Positions 34,221-42,572 of a stretch of 64,000 bases of DNA are shown here, piece by piece (the stretch's first letter is position 1; each line of letters opens with the position of its first letter). Below the pieces are notes generated by a model that saw only the letters and a program-made list of their open reading frames with translations, was not told the origin of the DNA and searched no databases. The DNA is from Mesoflavibacter sp037029465. Lineage in GTDB: Bacteria > Bacteroidota > Bacteroidia > Flavobacteriales > Flavobacteriaceae. Made by a program: the position numbers and the translations under genes. The DNA lies in NCBI RefSeq assembly GCF_037029465.1, contig NZ_JAYMEM010000009.1, forward strand, positions 186,001 to 250,000, read 5' to 3'.

Positions 34221-36515
34221 ATGAGAACAATAAACATAATCACATTATTACTATTTACCTCATTCACTTTTGCCCAAGTAGGCACAAACGGTTCGGATAG
34301 GAAGGAAGAAGGACGAACTATAAAGGAATATAACCTTACTATAGAAGAAAATAAAATGACGCTTGGGGGTGTAAGCGCAAAAGCAATGACCATCAATGGT
34401 AGTATTCCAGGACCTGTTCTAGAATTTGATGAGGGAGACCTTGCCATAATCAACGTAACCAATAAAATGGATGAAGAAACCTCAGTGCATTGGCACGGTT
34501 TGATACTTCCCAATTTTTACGATGGTGTACCCTATTTAACCACGCCACCTATTAAACCCGGAACAACTTTCCAATACCGAATACCCATCAACCAATCGGG
34601 TACGTATTGGTACCATTCCCATACAATGTTACAAGAGCAAAAGGGTGTTTATGGGTCTATTATCATTCATCCAAAAGAAAAAACTCTGGAATACGATAAA
34701 GATTTGGTGGTGGTTTTGTCAGATTGGACCGATGAAAAACCAATGAATGTATTACGAAACCTTAAAAGAGGTAACGAGTGGTATCAAGTTAAAAAAGGTA
34801 CTGCGGTCCCTCTTAGCAGGGTCATTTCAGAAGGAGCCCTTGGTGCTCAATTCAAATTTTGGAGAGACCGTATGGAAGGAGCCGATATAGCAGATATCTA
34901 TTATCCTGCATTTCTGACCAATGGAAAGTCGTTAGCGGAATATCCAGAATTCAAACCAGGGGAAAAGGTTCGACTTCGCTTTATCAATGCATCCGCTTCC
35001 ACTTATTATTGGTTGGACTTTGGCGGTGGCAACCCGATGGTCGTTGCGGGCGACGGTATTGATGTGGAACCTGTAGCAAAAAGCCGTTTCCTCTTCGGTA
35101 TTGCCGAAACCTATGATGTTATCGTTACCATTCCCGAAGGTACTTTAGAAGTTACCGCCACCGCTCAGGACGGTTCTGGAAGCACCTCGTTGCGTTTGGG
35201 CGAAGGCATCCTATACCCAGCCGAAAGAATTGGCAGGCCTGATAAAGTGGAAATGATGAAGCAAATGGCCAAAATGGATATGAAAATGGGAGCGCCTTCA
35301 ATGGTAGGTAACAAAAAGAAAAAAACACCTGAATACCTGAAGGAGAATTATGGGATGAAAATGGATATGAAGGACGGAAAAATGAATATGAACGATGGTA
35401 TGAACGATGGCAAAATGGGTAATCAAATGGATATGAAGGCAAACGACCATATGGGTCACGATATGTCTATGATGCAAAAGGACACCGTGTCTTTCGATTA
35501 CAGCACACGTAAAACCTATTTCAACTACGACTTTTTAAAGGCAACCGAAAATACCACATTCAAGGCCAACTTACCCGTAAACGATATTCTGTTGAACCTG
35601 ACCGGAAATATGCAACGCTATGTTTGGAGTATGAACGGTGTTCCACTTTCGGAAACCGATAAAATAAAAATAAAAAGTGGTGAAGTAACCCGAATAACAC
35701 TCAACAATCTAACGATGATGCACCACCCAATGCATTTGCACGGTCATTATTTTAGGGTCGTTAACGAAAATGGTGAACGTTCACCATTAAAGCATACCGT
35801 CAATGTACCGCCAATGCAGAAAGTGGTTATAGAGTTCTACAACGAAGAGTATGGAGATTGGTTCTTTCATTGTCACGTACTATATCATATGATGGGAGGT
35901 ATGGCAAGGGTGTTTAGTTATGATACCCCAAGAGATAAAAGAATGGAAGATTTTCCCGTTCAGAAACTCATAGATGAAACCGACCATTACTATTCTTGGG
36001 GATTGTTGCGTGCAGGCTCAAACTTTAATGAACTCTTTTTAACCTCTAGCAATATCCGTAACGAATTTGGATTACGAGCAGAATTCGATTATGACAAAAA
36101 TCTTGAAGCTGAAGTAAATTACAACAGGTATCTCAATGATTGGGTGCGTCTCTATGTAGGTGTTAATACCGAAACCGAAATACCAAATTCCTTCGATGAG
36201 TTCAATACAGTTGGTCTTATTGGTGTAAAATACTTTACACCTTATAGATTCAATGTAGATGTGAGTATGGATAACCAGCTACGCCCAAGAATACGCTTGG
36301 ACAGAGAACTATTGATTTTTCCAAGAATTTTTCTGGAAGGCGAATATGAATATAGAGCAGACTTTGGATGGGTGAATGATTTAGGAGATAGCTCTTTTGA
36401 AAGCGAAACACAATGGTTGGTAGGTCTTTCATACATCCTCTCTAGAAATTTTTCAATTCAAGGAAACTATAACAACCGATATGGTTGGGGTGGCGGTCTT
36501 TTAGCAAGATTTTAA
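34221..36515 (+). CDS. Multicopper oxidase fused to CopB-like outer-membrane beta barrel
   Basis: The first 570 residues are a CopA-type multicopper oxidase after a signal peptide: HWHG (90-93), HSH (132-134), HPMHLHGH (502-509) and the T1 site H550-C-H552, H556, axial M561. A Met-rich insert around 335-430 (many KM, DM, NM pairs) resembles the copper-loading arm of CopA/CueO. The C-terminal 180 residues (from about 585) form alternating beta strands like the outer-membrane protein CopB and end in phenylalanine, the usual outer-membrane barrel signal. The two are separate genes in proteobacteria (copA, copB); here they are one chain. It probably oxidises Cu(I) at the outer membrane. Confidence 0.9.
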   Translation: MRTINIITLLLFTSFTFAQVGTNGSDRKEEGRTIKEYNLTIEENKMTLGGVSAKAMTINGSIPGPVLEFDEGDLAIINVTNKMDEETSVHWHGLILPNFYDGVPYLTTPPIKPGTTFQYRIPINQSGTYWYHSHTMLQEQKGVYGSIIIHPKEKTLEYDKDLVVVLSDWTDEKPMNVLRNLKRGNEWYQVKKGTAVPLSRVISEGALGAQFKFWRDRMEGADIADIYYPAFLTNGKSLAEYPEFKPGEKVRLRFINASASTYYWLDFGGGNPMVVAGDGIDVEPVAKSRFLFGIAETYDVIVTIPEGTLEVTATAQDGSGSTSLRLGEGILYPAERIGRPDKVEMMKQMAKMDMKMGAPSMVGNKKKKTPEYLKENYGMKMDMKDGKMNMNDGMNDGKMGNQMDMKANDHMGHDMSMMQKDTVSFDYSTRKTYFNYDFLKATENTTFKANLPVNDILLNLTGNMQRYVWSMNGVPLSETDKIKIKSGEVTRITLNNLTMMHHPMHLHGHYFRVVNENGERSPLKHTVNVPPMQKVVIEFYNEEYGDWFFHCHVLYHMMGGMARVFSYDTPRDKRMEDFPVQKLIDETDHYYSWGLLRAGSNFNELFLTSSNIRNEFGLRAEFDYDKNLEAEVNYNRYLNDWVRLYVGVNTETEIPNSFDEFNTVGLIGVKYFTPYRFNVDVSMDNQLRPRIRLDRELLIFPRIFLEGEYEYRADFGWVNDLGDSSFESETQWLVGLSYILSRNFSIQGNYNNRYGWGGGLLARF

Positions 36516-36558
36516 ATAAAGATTAACATATATCAATAATAATTAAATCAAAAACAAA

Positions 36559-37194
36559 ATGAGCAAATTAAAATTAGTATTAGGGATAGTTGCAATAGCA
36601 TTTGTAACCTTAACAGCAGTGTCTTGTAAAGACGCTAAAACAGACAAGAATAATTCAACAGAGCATCATTCAGAGATGAATGCAGATGGAGACCATTCAA
36701 AAATGAATCACGATAACAGTGATGGACACCACGATGGTGAAAAAAAGGAAATGGCAATGAATGGAAATGGTGCCTCACAAGCCGTATTAAATGATTATTT
36801 CAATCTTAAGGACGCTTTGGTGGCAGATGACAACGCAAAAGCGAAAAATTTAGGAGCCGTTTTGGCAAAAAGTCTGGGTAGCTTGGATATTTCTAAATAT
36901 ACGGAAGAAGAAAAGTCAGAATTAAAGGAAATTATTGAAGATGCAGTTGAGCACGCAGAACATATCTCAGAAAGCGATATAGCGCACCAAAGAGAACATT
37001 TTAAAGTATTGAGCAAGGATATGGCTGATATGATAGCAATCACCGGAACATCGATGACCATTTATGAGCAGTACTGCCCTATGTACGATAACAACAAAGG
37101 CGGTGCCTGGCTCAGTATGAATGAAGAAATCAGAAACCCGTATTTCGGTGCCAAAATGCTGAAATGTGGTAAAGTACAACGTGAAATCAATTAA
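36559..37194 (+). CDS. DUF3347-domain lipoprotein (copy 1)
   Basis: A 211-residue protein with a lipobox (VSC at about 22-24) after a hydrophobic signal. Residues 30-65 are rich in His, Asp and Met (HSEMNADGDHSKMNHD), then a DUF3347 domain from about 75 to 211. The domain has three helices and a C-terminal Cys pair (QYCPMYDN and KMLKCGKV) with the repeated phrase EEIRNPYFG. Its neighbours are the multicopper oxidase and a haem-binding protein. DUF3347 also occurs as a stand-alone copy at 37.7 kb and in CusB, so it probably binds copper or mediates contact within the pump complex. Confidence 0.8.
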   Translation: MSKLKLVLGIVAIAFVTLTAVSCKDAKTDKNNSTEHHSEMNADGDHSKMNHDNSDGHHDGEKKEMAMNGNGASQAVLNDYFNLKDALVADDNAKAKNLGAVLAKSLGSLDISKYTEEEKSELKEIIEDAVEHAEHISESDIAHQREHFKVLSKDMADMIAITGTSMTIYEQYCPMYDNNKGGAWLSMNEEIRNPYFGAKMLKCGKVQREIN

Positions 37195-37647
37195 ATGAAG
37201 GCTGTAAAAATCATAGCATGGATAGCATTAATTGCCTTTGTGGTTATCCAGTTTTTTCCTGTGGACTATAACCAGAGCGAAACGGTTCCCGATACTGATT
37301 TTATGCTGGTAAATGATGTCCCAAGTGATATTCAAAACAAACTGCAAGTCTCTTGTTATGATTGCCACAGTAACAACACACAGTACCCTTGGTACAGCAA
37401 GGTGCAACCCATAGCTTGGTTCTTAGAAGGGCATATCAAAGAAGGAAAAGCAGAGTTAAACTTCAATGAATGGGATTCCCTTTCCAGTCGAAGAAAAGCA
37501 AGCAAGCTAAGGTCTATCGTTAAACAGATTGAAAATGGTGAGATGCCTTTGGCTTCCTATACTTTAATTCACAAGGAGGCTACTTTTTCAGAAAAAGAAG
37601 CACAGAGGGTTGTTAAGTATATGGAAAATTTAAAAGACAGTTTATAA
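37195..37647 (+). CDS. Haem-binding (cytochrome c-like) protein
   Basis: A 150-residue protein with an N-terminal membrane anchor or signal (IAWIALIAFVVIQFFPV) and a single CxxCH haem-attachment site (C54-x-x-C57-H58, in SCYDCHSN). This is the Haem_bd domain, found in Bacteroidota copper clusters. The helical remainder contains YPWYSKVQPIAWFLEGHI. It begins next to the stop of the first DUF3347 gene (TAAATG) and is followed 17 bases later by the second DUF3347 gene. It may exchange electrons with copper during Cu(I)/Cu(II) cycling; this is inference. Confidence 0.8.
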   Translation: MKAVKIIAWIALIAFVVIQFFPVDYNQSETVPDTDFMLVNDVPSDIQNKLQVSCYDCHSNNTQYPWYSKVQPIAWFLEGHIKEGKAELNFNEWDSLSSRRKASKLRSIVKQIENGEMPLASYTLIHKEATFSEKEAQRVVKYMENLKDSL

Positions 37648-37664
37648 TTAAAAAAAAAGATAAG

Positions 37665-38210
37665 ATGAAAAATTTAAAAATCAGTGTAATAGTAATGTTA
37701 CTGTTAACAGTTTCTTTTACCAATGCACAGGAAAAGGAAAAAATGAATCACGACCATAATCACAATAAAATGATGGATATGAAAGGTGATACAAAAGCAG
37801 AGGCAATTTTAAGTGATTATTTCAGCTTAAAAGATGCTTTGGTAGCAGATGATTCAGAAAAAGCAGTTGAGGCAAGCACTAAATTGGTGGCTTCACTGAA
37901 AGCGTTCGACGAGTCTAACTATACAGCTAAAGAGCAAAAAGAATTGACTGATATTATTGAGGATGCCACAGAGCACGCAGAACATATTTCAAAAAGTGAA
38001 ATAGCCCATCAAAGAGAGCATTTTAAAGTGTTGAGTAGGGATATTACCGATATAGTAGCTATTACGGGCACAAAGAATAAGCTGTACCAACAGTTTTGCC
38101 CAATGTATGATAAGGGGAGTGCTTGGTTAAGCACTAAAGAAGAAGTGAGAAATCCATATTACGGTAGTCGAATGCTAAAATGTGGAAAAGTTCAAAAAAC
38201 TATTCACTAG
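37665..38210 (+). CDS. DUF3347-domain protein (copy 2)
   Basis: A 181-residue secreted protein with a cleavable signal (VIVMLLLTVSFTNA). A short His/Met-rich segment (MNHDHNHNKMMDMKG) precedes a DUF3347 domain that is highly similar to the copy at 36.6 kb: both have SLKDALVADD or NLKDALVADD, IAHQREHFKVLS, FCPMYD and ML-KCGKVQ. It lacks the lipobox of copy 1 and is therefore probably soluble in the periplasm. The close similarity and adjacency suggest a local duplication around the haem-binding gene. Metal binding is inferred from the conserved Cys, His and Met residues. Confidence 0.8.
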   Translation: MKNLKISVIVMLLLTVSFTNAQEKEKMNHDHNHNKMMDMKGDTKAEAILSDYFSLKDALVADDSEKAVEASTKLVASLKAFDESNYTAKEQKELTDIIEDATEHAEHISKSEIAHQREHFKVLSRDITDIVAITGTKNKLYQQFCPMYDKGSAWLSTKEEVRNPYYGSRMLKCGKVQKTIH

Positions 38211-38299
38211 ATAATCTGTTTCAAGCAATCTACCTATCGTGCTGGTTTATTAGTTAACAGAGGATAGAAGATACCAGGTTGTCAGGATAGTTAAAAAGT

Positions 38300-38354
38300 C
38301 CTGTCGTGGGAAGGAAAATATTGATGGTTAGTGTTAATTCCTTCCCATGTCAGG
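38300..38354 (+). repeat. Large imperfect hairpin in the cus intergenic region
   Basis: The 17-base arms at 38300-38316 and 38338-38354 pair with one mismatch and one G-U pair around a 21-base loop. The stem contains GGGAAGGAA pairing with TTCCTTCCC. It lies in a 400-base stretch without genes between the second DUF3347 gene and a 44-residue protein. The RNA would be stable and could be a processing signal, a small RNA or the relic of a mobile palindromic element. Confidence 0.6.
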
Positions 38355-38408
38355 CACAAGATAATAGAAAAAGAAAGATTGATTTGGTTAATAGCAGCCT
38401 GTTAAGAA

Positions 38409-38452
38409 GGGAGAGGGATTAAATCCCCCTAGAATTATAGTATCCCTCTTCC
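38409..38452 (+). terminator. GC-rich hairpin, possible terminator
   Basis: GGGAGAGGGAT at 38409-38419 pairs with ATCCCTCTTCC at 38442-38452 (11 bp including one G-U) around a 22-base loop, followed by only a short U stretch (TTT). It may terminate transcription coming from the DUF3347 gene, or be part of the same structured region as the preceding hairpin. A small palindrome (AGAGTTTAACTCT, 38544-38556) lies 90 bases further on. Confidence 0.45.
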
Positions 38453-38609
38453 TTTATCGGGCAAAATACAAACTTTTGAAAAGGAGAAATTCTTTTAGAA
38501 GTACTTGATTATGGGAGTGAAACCTGTTTTTTGATTGATGGATAGAGTTTAACTCTCATTTTCAAGTAGTAATGGTTGGAAGTTGCAGTGAGAATAAAAA
38601 TTTAAAACG

Positions 38610-38744
38610 ATGAAAGAATGTTGTAAAGACGGATGCCACCACAAAGCAGAAAAATCTGCTGTTAGAAGATGGTTTAATTACATACTGTATGCAATACTGA
38701 TTGTAATAATTGGTAGTGCGTTGGCACTTCAACTATTTAATTAG
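38610..38744 (+). CDS. 44-residue membrane protein with Cys/His-rich start
   Basis: A short gene with start MKECCKDGCHHKA and one membrane helix (YILYAILIVIIGSALAL). The N-terminal CC-x3-C-HH cluster could hold a metal ion at the cytoplasmic face. It lies 6 bases before the K+ channel gene and reads in the same direction. Such small proteins are seldom annotated; no family name is recalled. The reading frame has no internal stop and matches the operon direction, which makes it likely to be real. Confidence 0.55.
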   Translation: MKECCKDGCHHKAEKSAVRRWFNYILYAILIVIIGSALALQLFN

Positions 38745-38750
38745 AACACA

Positions 38751-39308
38751 ATGAATATGGAAGATATAACCAATATACCTAAAGACACAGGGTTTTACGA
38801 ACAGCTCTTTAAAAAAGTATTGTTCACTGCTGGCGTAGTTACGCTTTTGTCCTTAAGTTATGTATTATGGGTTAATGAAAATTCTGATAACTTATTTCTG
38901 CCATTTTTAATTGTTGGGTTAGCCTTGGCCAAAATGATATTCATTGTTAGACTCACTTTTATACAATTAAGTAAAATAATAGGCGAAAGCCATCAGCTTA
39001 CGCACGTTCTTACATTGTTTGCTGTATTAATTGTCTTGATTATCCTTTCGTTTTCAGCAGATTATCTAGCGTTGTACGTATTGAATTCAGAAAATTTTAA
39101 GTCTGCAACATCACTTGAAGGTTCATTTTTTAAAGGGTTTTTTGAGTTTACATATTTCAGCCTAATTACTTTTTCATCTGTTGGTTTTGGAGATATAGTG
39201 CCATTAACAATTCCTGGTAAACTCTTGGTAATTATGGAGGTTTTCTTGAGCTTTTTGGTTTTGGTTTTTGGTATTGCCAACATTAATAGAATACACGTCA
39301 ATAAATAA
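38751..39308 (+). CDS. Two-pore-helix K+ channel-like protein
   Basis: A 185-residue membrane protein with four helices. The C-terminal pair encloses a pore loop with the selectivity filter TFSSVGFGD, the pattern of potassium channels (T-x-G-[YF]-G-D). Length and fold fit the Ion_trans_2 group. Between a copper-binding small protein and a NTF2-like gene in the cus operon it could balance charge during metal or proton movement; no sensor domain is present. The start at 38751 or the second Met (38757) are both acceptable. Confidence 0.85.
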   Translation: MNMEDITNIPKDTGFYEQLFKKVLFTAGVVTLLSLSYVLWVNENSDNLFLPFLIVGLALAKMIFIVRLTFIQLSKIIGESHQLTHVLTLFAVLIVLIILSFSADYLALYVLNSENFKSATSLEGSFFKGFFEFTYFSLITFSSVGFGDIVPLTIPGKLLVIMEVFLSFLVLVFGIANINRIHVNK

Positions 39309-39328
39309 AACATTATAAAACTAAAATT

Positions 39329-39811
39329 ATGAAAACACTTAAACTAGCAACAACCTTAATACTACTTCTGTTTACCACTGGCCAAATCTTTAGCCAAAAT
39401 GCAGGGAGTACAACAGATAAAGAAGCTGTTCTAAAAATAATGAAATCGTACAAAGATGCATTGCAAAATCTCACTACCAAAGGCACATTTGAGTTGTTTG
39501 CAAAAGATTCCGAGGTATATGAATCAGGCGGTATTGAGGGTACCTATGAGCATTACATAAAACACCATCTAGGTCCAGAACTGGGGCACTTTAAAAGTTT
39601 TACTTTTTCAGATTATAAAATCGATGTGAAAGTAGATGCACCCTACGCATTTACTACAGAAACCTATGTTTACACCATCGTATTAAATCCAGACGAAACA
39701 GGTAAGTCACGAACTATTAAGAAAAAAGGAGTAGCAACCTCAATTCTAAAGAAAATAGATGGCCAATGGAAAATTATTAAAACACATTCTTCATCAAGAA
39801 ACAAAAAGTAG
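39329..39811 (+). CDS. Secreted NTF2-like (DUF4440/SnoaL) protein
   Basis: A 160-residue protein with a signal peptide (TLILLLFTTGQIFSQ) followed by an NTF2-like fold: AVLKIMKSYKDALQNL, then EVYESGG, YEHYIKHHL and the final KKIDGQWKIIKTHSSS. The conserved ending WKI is typical of DUF4440. The fold binds small hydrophobic molecules or acts as a scaffold. No catalytic motif is visible. It lies 20 bases after the channel gene and 6 bases before the PepSY gene. Confidence 0.75.
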   Translation: MKTLKLATTLILLLFTTGQIFSQNAGSTTDKEAVLKIMKSYKDALQNLTTKGTFELFAKDSEVYESGGIEGTYEHYIKHHLGPELGHFKSFTFSDYKIDVKVDAPYAFTTETYVYTIVLNPDETGKSRTIKKKGVATSILKKIDGQWKIIKTHSSSRNKK

Positions 39812-39817
39812 TTGTTA

Positions 39818-40528
39818 ATGGTAGGTAGAAAAACAGCACTTAAAATTAGAAAGGCACATAGGTATTTAGGTCTTTTTATTGGGATTCAATTCCTAATGTG
39901 GACGATTAGTGGTCTGTATTTTAGTTGGACAGATATTGATGATATCCACGGAGACCAGTTTAAGAAAGAGATACCTAAACAAACGTCCTTCAATAACCTT
40001 TTAGGTACTGCTCAACTAAACTTAGAGGAGCCAATTAAAAACTTAGAACTCTTGGAAATAGCTGGTGAACCTTATTATTGGATAAATGAAAACAACTTGT
40101 ACAATGCTGTTTCAGGTAATAAAAAGAATGAAATTACCAAACAAGAAGCAATCAAAGTAGCTGAGCGTTATATGTTATCAGATTTAAAAATAGATAAAAT
40201 ACAGAGAATTGAAGCAGTAAGCGACCACCACGAATATAGGGGAAGACCTCTGCCAGCTTATGAGATTTCATACAAAACTGATGAAAATCTTAAAGTTTAT
40301 GTGGCAATTAAAAATGGAGCGTTTCAAACAGTTCGCCACCGAGATTGGCGTTGGTTCGATTTTTTATGGATGACACATACTATGGATTATCAAGGACGAG
40401 ATAATTTTAATACCATTGTTTTAAGAGCATTCTCATTGTTGGGATTAATAACAGTATTGAGTGGTTTTTTACTTTGGTATACATCATCACCTACAATTAG
40501 AAAAATAAATAAGAGAACAAAAAAGTAA
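39818..40528 (+). CDS. PepSY-domain membrane protein
   Basis: A 236-residue membrane protein with PepSY-type features: an N-terminal helix (HRYLGLFIGIQFLMWTISGLYFSW), a periplasmic PepSY-like domain (about 110-165; ITKQEAIKVAERYM), and a C-terminal helix pair (FDFLWMTHTMDYQ and LGLITVLSGFLLWYT). The ATG at 39818 is chosen over a TTG at 39812. Related proteins occur with ferric or copper reductases, where the helical part often binds haem. The present protein has conserved His (HR, HTMDY), which could ligate haem. It probably supports redox steps of copper handling. Confidence 0.75.
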   Translation: MVGRKTALKIRKAHRYLGLFIGIQFLMWTISGLYFSWTDIDDIHGDQFKKEIPKQTSFNNLLGTAQLNLEEPIKNLELLEIAGEPYYWINENNLYNAVSGNKKNEITKQEAIKVAERYMLSDLKIDKIQRIEAVSDHHEYRGRPLPAYEISYKTDENLKVYVAIKNGAFQTVRHRDWRWFDFLWMTHTMDYQGRDNFNTIVLRAFSLLGLITVLSGFLLWYTSSPTIRKINKRTKK

Positions 40529-40532
40529 TATT

Positions 40533-42335
40533 ATGAATAAAAACATTATTTACATAAGTGTTGCGGTAATTGTTGGCCTGTTTGGTGGCTATCTAATTTT
40601 CGGTAGAGGTTCTGCTGATACAGCAACAAACACAGTTTTGGATGGTCACAACCACTCAGAGGAAATCGCTACTAACCAAATGTGGACTTGTTCGATGCAC
40701 CCACAGATTATGCAACCGGAACCAGGAGATTGCCCTATTTGCGGAATGGATTTAATACCAGCAGAAGCAGGCACAGATGGTCTCAATGCTAATGAGATTA
40801 AAATGACAGAAAATGCTATGGCTTTGGCTAATATTCAAACCTCAGTTGTAGGGCAGGGACAAATGGGTGATAACTCATTAAAGCTATCGGGTAAGATTAG
40901 GCCCAATGAAGAATCTAATGCGGTACAAGTTACCTACTTTGGTGGTAGAATAGAGCAATTATACGTTAATTCTACAGGAGAACGTGTAGGTGCAGGACAA
41001 CGTTTGGCTACTATCTATTCACCAGAATTAGTTGCTGCACAACAAGAACTACTAACGGCGTCCTCACTTAAAGAATCGCAACCAGAACTTTATAAGGCCG
41101 TAAGAAATAAACTTAAACTATGGAAACTTTCAGAGAAACAGATTAACGCTATTGAATCTGCTGGAAAAGTGCAAGAATATTTTCCCGTATTCGCCACGGT
41201 TTCTGGAACTGTCACTCATAAGATGGTAGAAGAAGGCGACTATGTAAAGCAAGGTCAACCACTATATAAGATTGCAAACTTTAATACCGTTTGGGCAGAA
41301 TTTGATGCTTATGAAAATCAAATTGCATTATTAAGAGAAGGTCAGACTATTAAAATAACGACAAACGCCTACCGTAATGAAGTTTTTGATGCAAAAATTT
41401 CATTCATTGACCCGCTATTAAATTCAGCGACTAGAACTATAGTTGTAAGAGCTGTATTAAATAATATAAAAGACAAGTTTAAACCAGGAATGTTCGTTGA
41501 AGGTACCATTGAAGGCATTCAATCGGGTTCTAAAAGTGCAGTAACCGTTCCTGCTACCGCTGTTTTGTGGACAGGAAAACGGTCTGTAGTTTATGTTAAA
41601 ACAAAACCGAACGAACCTGTCTTCGAAATGAGAGAAGTTTTATTGGGTAATACCAATGGTGAGAGTTATACCATTCTTGAGGGACTTGCAAATGGTGATG
41701 AAGTAGTGACAAATGGAACATTCACTGTAGATGCAGCAGCACAATTGCAAGGCAAAAAATCAATGATGAATGCTGAAGGGGGAAAAACTATGACAGGACA
41801 CGAAGGCCATCTAGGAATGCAAAATGACGGTTCAGGGGAAAAGATGAACAGCACCAATCATTCAGAGATGAACAAGAGAATTGAAGTTCCTAATAAATTT
41901 CAGAGCCAATTAAAAGAGGTTTTTGATGGCTATATTCTATTAAAGGATGCTCTAGTTGATGACAACTCTGAAGAAGCACAAACTGCTGCAAAGAGAATAA
42001 GTCAGAATTTAGCAAAAGTAAATATGAAATTATTGTCCGATGAAGAAGCACATAACCATTGGATGACAATCCAAAAAGAGGTAAAAAATTCTGCAAATGC
42101 TATTGAAAACAATTCAGATATAGCGGCACAAAGAGGACATTTTAAGCACCTTTCTGCACATATGATAAGTGCTGTGCAACTTTTTGGCGTAAACCAAAAA
42201 GTCTTTAGCGAGTATTGCCCTATGGCAGATAACAATAAAGGTGCCTATTGGTTAAGCCTTGAAGAAGAAATTCGCAATCCGTATTACGGAGAAGCAATGT
42301 TAAAATGTGGTGAAGTAAGGGAGACCATAGAATAG
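40533..42335 (+). CDS. cusB: CusB-type adaptor with HMBD and C-terminal DUF3347 domains
   Basis: A 600-residue periplasmic membrane-fusion protein. A signal/anchor (IIYISVAVIVGLFGGYLIFG) is followed by a His-rich linker, a heavy-metal-binding domain (WTCSMHPQI and CPICGMDLIP), then the beta-barrel/lipoyl/hairpin regions of an RND adaptor (VTYFGGRIEQLYVNSTG, TVSGTVTHKMVEEGDYV). A Met/His-rich linker (about 410-450) leads to a DUF3347 domain (about 455-600) with CPMADN and MLKCGEV. It couples CusA to TolC and may pass Cu(I) to the pump. The presence of DUF3347 both here and in two separate proteins is notable. Confidence 0.93.
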   Translation: MNKNIIYISVAVIVGLFGGYLIFGRGSADTATNTVLDGHNHSEEIATNQMWTCSMHPQIMQPEPGDCPICGMDLIPAEAGTDGLNANEIKMTENAMALANIQTSVVGQGQMGDNSLKLSGKIRPNEESNAVQVTYFGGRIEQLYVNSTGERVGAGQRLATIYSPELVAAQQELLTASSLKESQPELYKAVRNKLKLWKLSEKQINAIESAGKVQEYFPVFATVSGTVTHKMVEEGDYVKQGQPLYKIANFNTVWAEFDAYENQIALLREGQTIKITTNAYRNEVFDAKISFIDPLLNSATRTIVVRAVLNNIKDKFKPGMFVEGTIEGIQSGSKSAVTVPATAVLWTGKRSVVYVKTKPNEPVFEMREVLLGNTNGESYTILEGLANGDEVVTNGTFTVDAAAQLQGKKSMMNAEGGKTMTGHEGHLGMQNDGSGEKMNSTNHSEMNKRIEVPNKFQSQLKEVFDGYILLKDALVDDNSEEAQTAAKRISQNLAKVNMKLLSDEEAHNHWMTIQKEVKNSANAIENNSDIAAQRGHFKHLSAHMISAVQLFGVNQKVFSEYCPMADNNKGAYWLSLEEEIRNPYYGEAMLKCGEVRETIE

Positions 42336-42374
42336 GTCAGCCTTAAATAAGAGTCCCATAAAGAAATATATGCA

Positions 42375-42569
42375 ATGGTAAGAAAAGCGATGATGAGTGA
42401 GAGTAGAAGAAATAGGAGAAAAGCTGAAAGAAATAAACACCGAACCAAGAACAATATCACTAAAAAAGATAGAATTATTGGAGTATTGGCACTAATCATC
42501 ATATTTATTATTGCCGCTATTGCAGCGTATTACTATTCACTTTCAAAAGCAGGGTTAAAGTTGTTTTAA
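42375..42569 (+). CDS. Small basic membrane protein
   Basis: A 64-residue protein with a basic head (SRRNRRKAERNKHRTKNN) and one membrane helix (IIGVLALIIIFIIAAIAAYYY). No family is recognised. It lies between cusB and the HMA-AraC gene, 3 bases before the latter, and reads in the same direction. It resembles small stress-related membrane peptides. The start is uncertain; Met6 or Met7 are alternatives. Confidence 0.55.
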   Translation: MVRKAMMSESRRNRRKAERNKHRTKNNITKKDRIIGVLALIIIFIIAAIAAYYYSLSKAGLKLF

Positions 42570-42572
42570 AAA

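Noticed and set aside
36559..38210. Assembly duplication of the DUF3347 genes
   Set aside because: The two copies differ in many residues and in their N-termini (lipoprotein versus soluble), so they are real paralogues.
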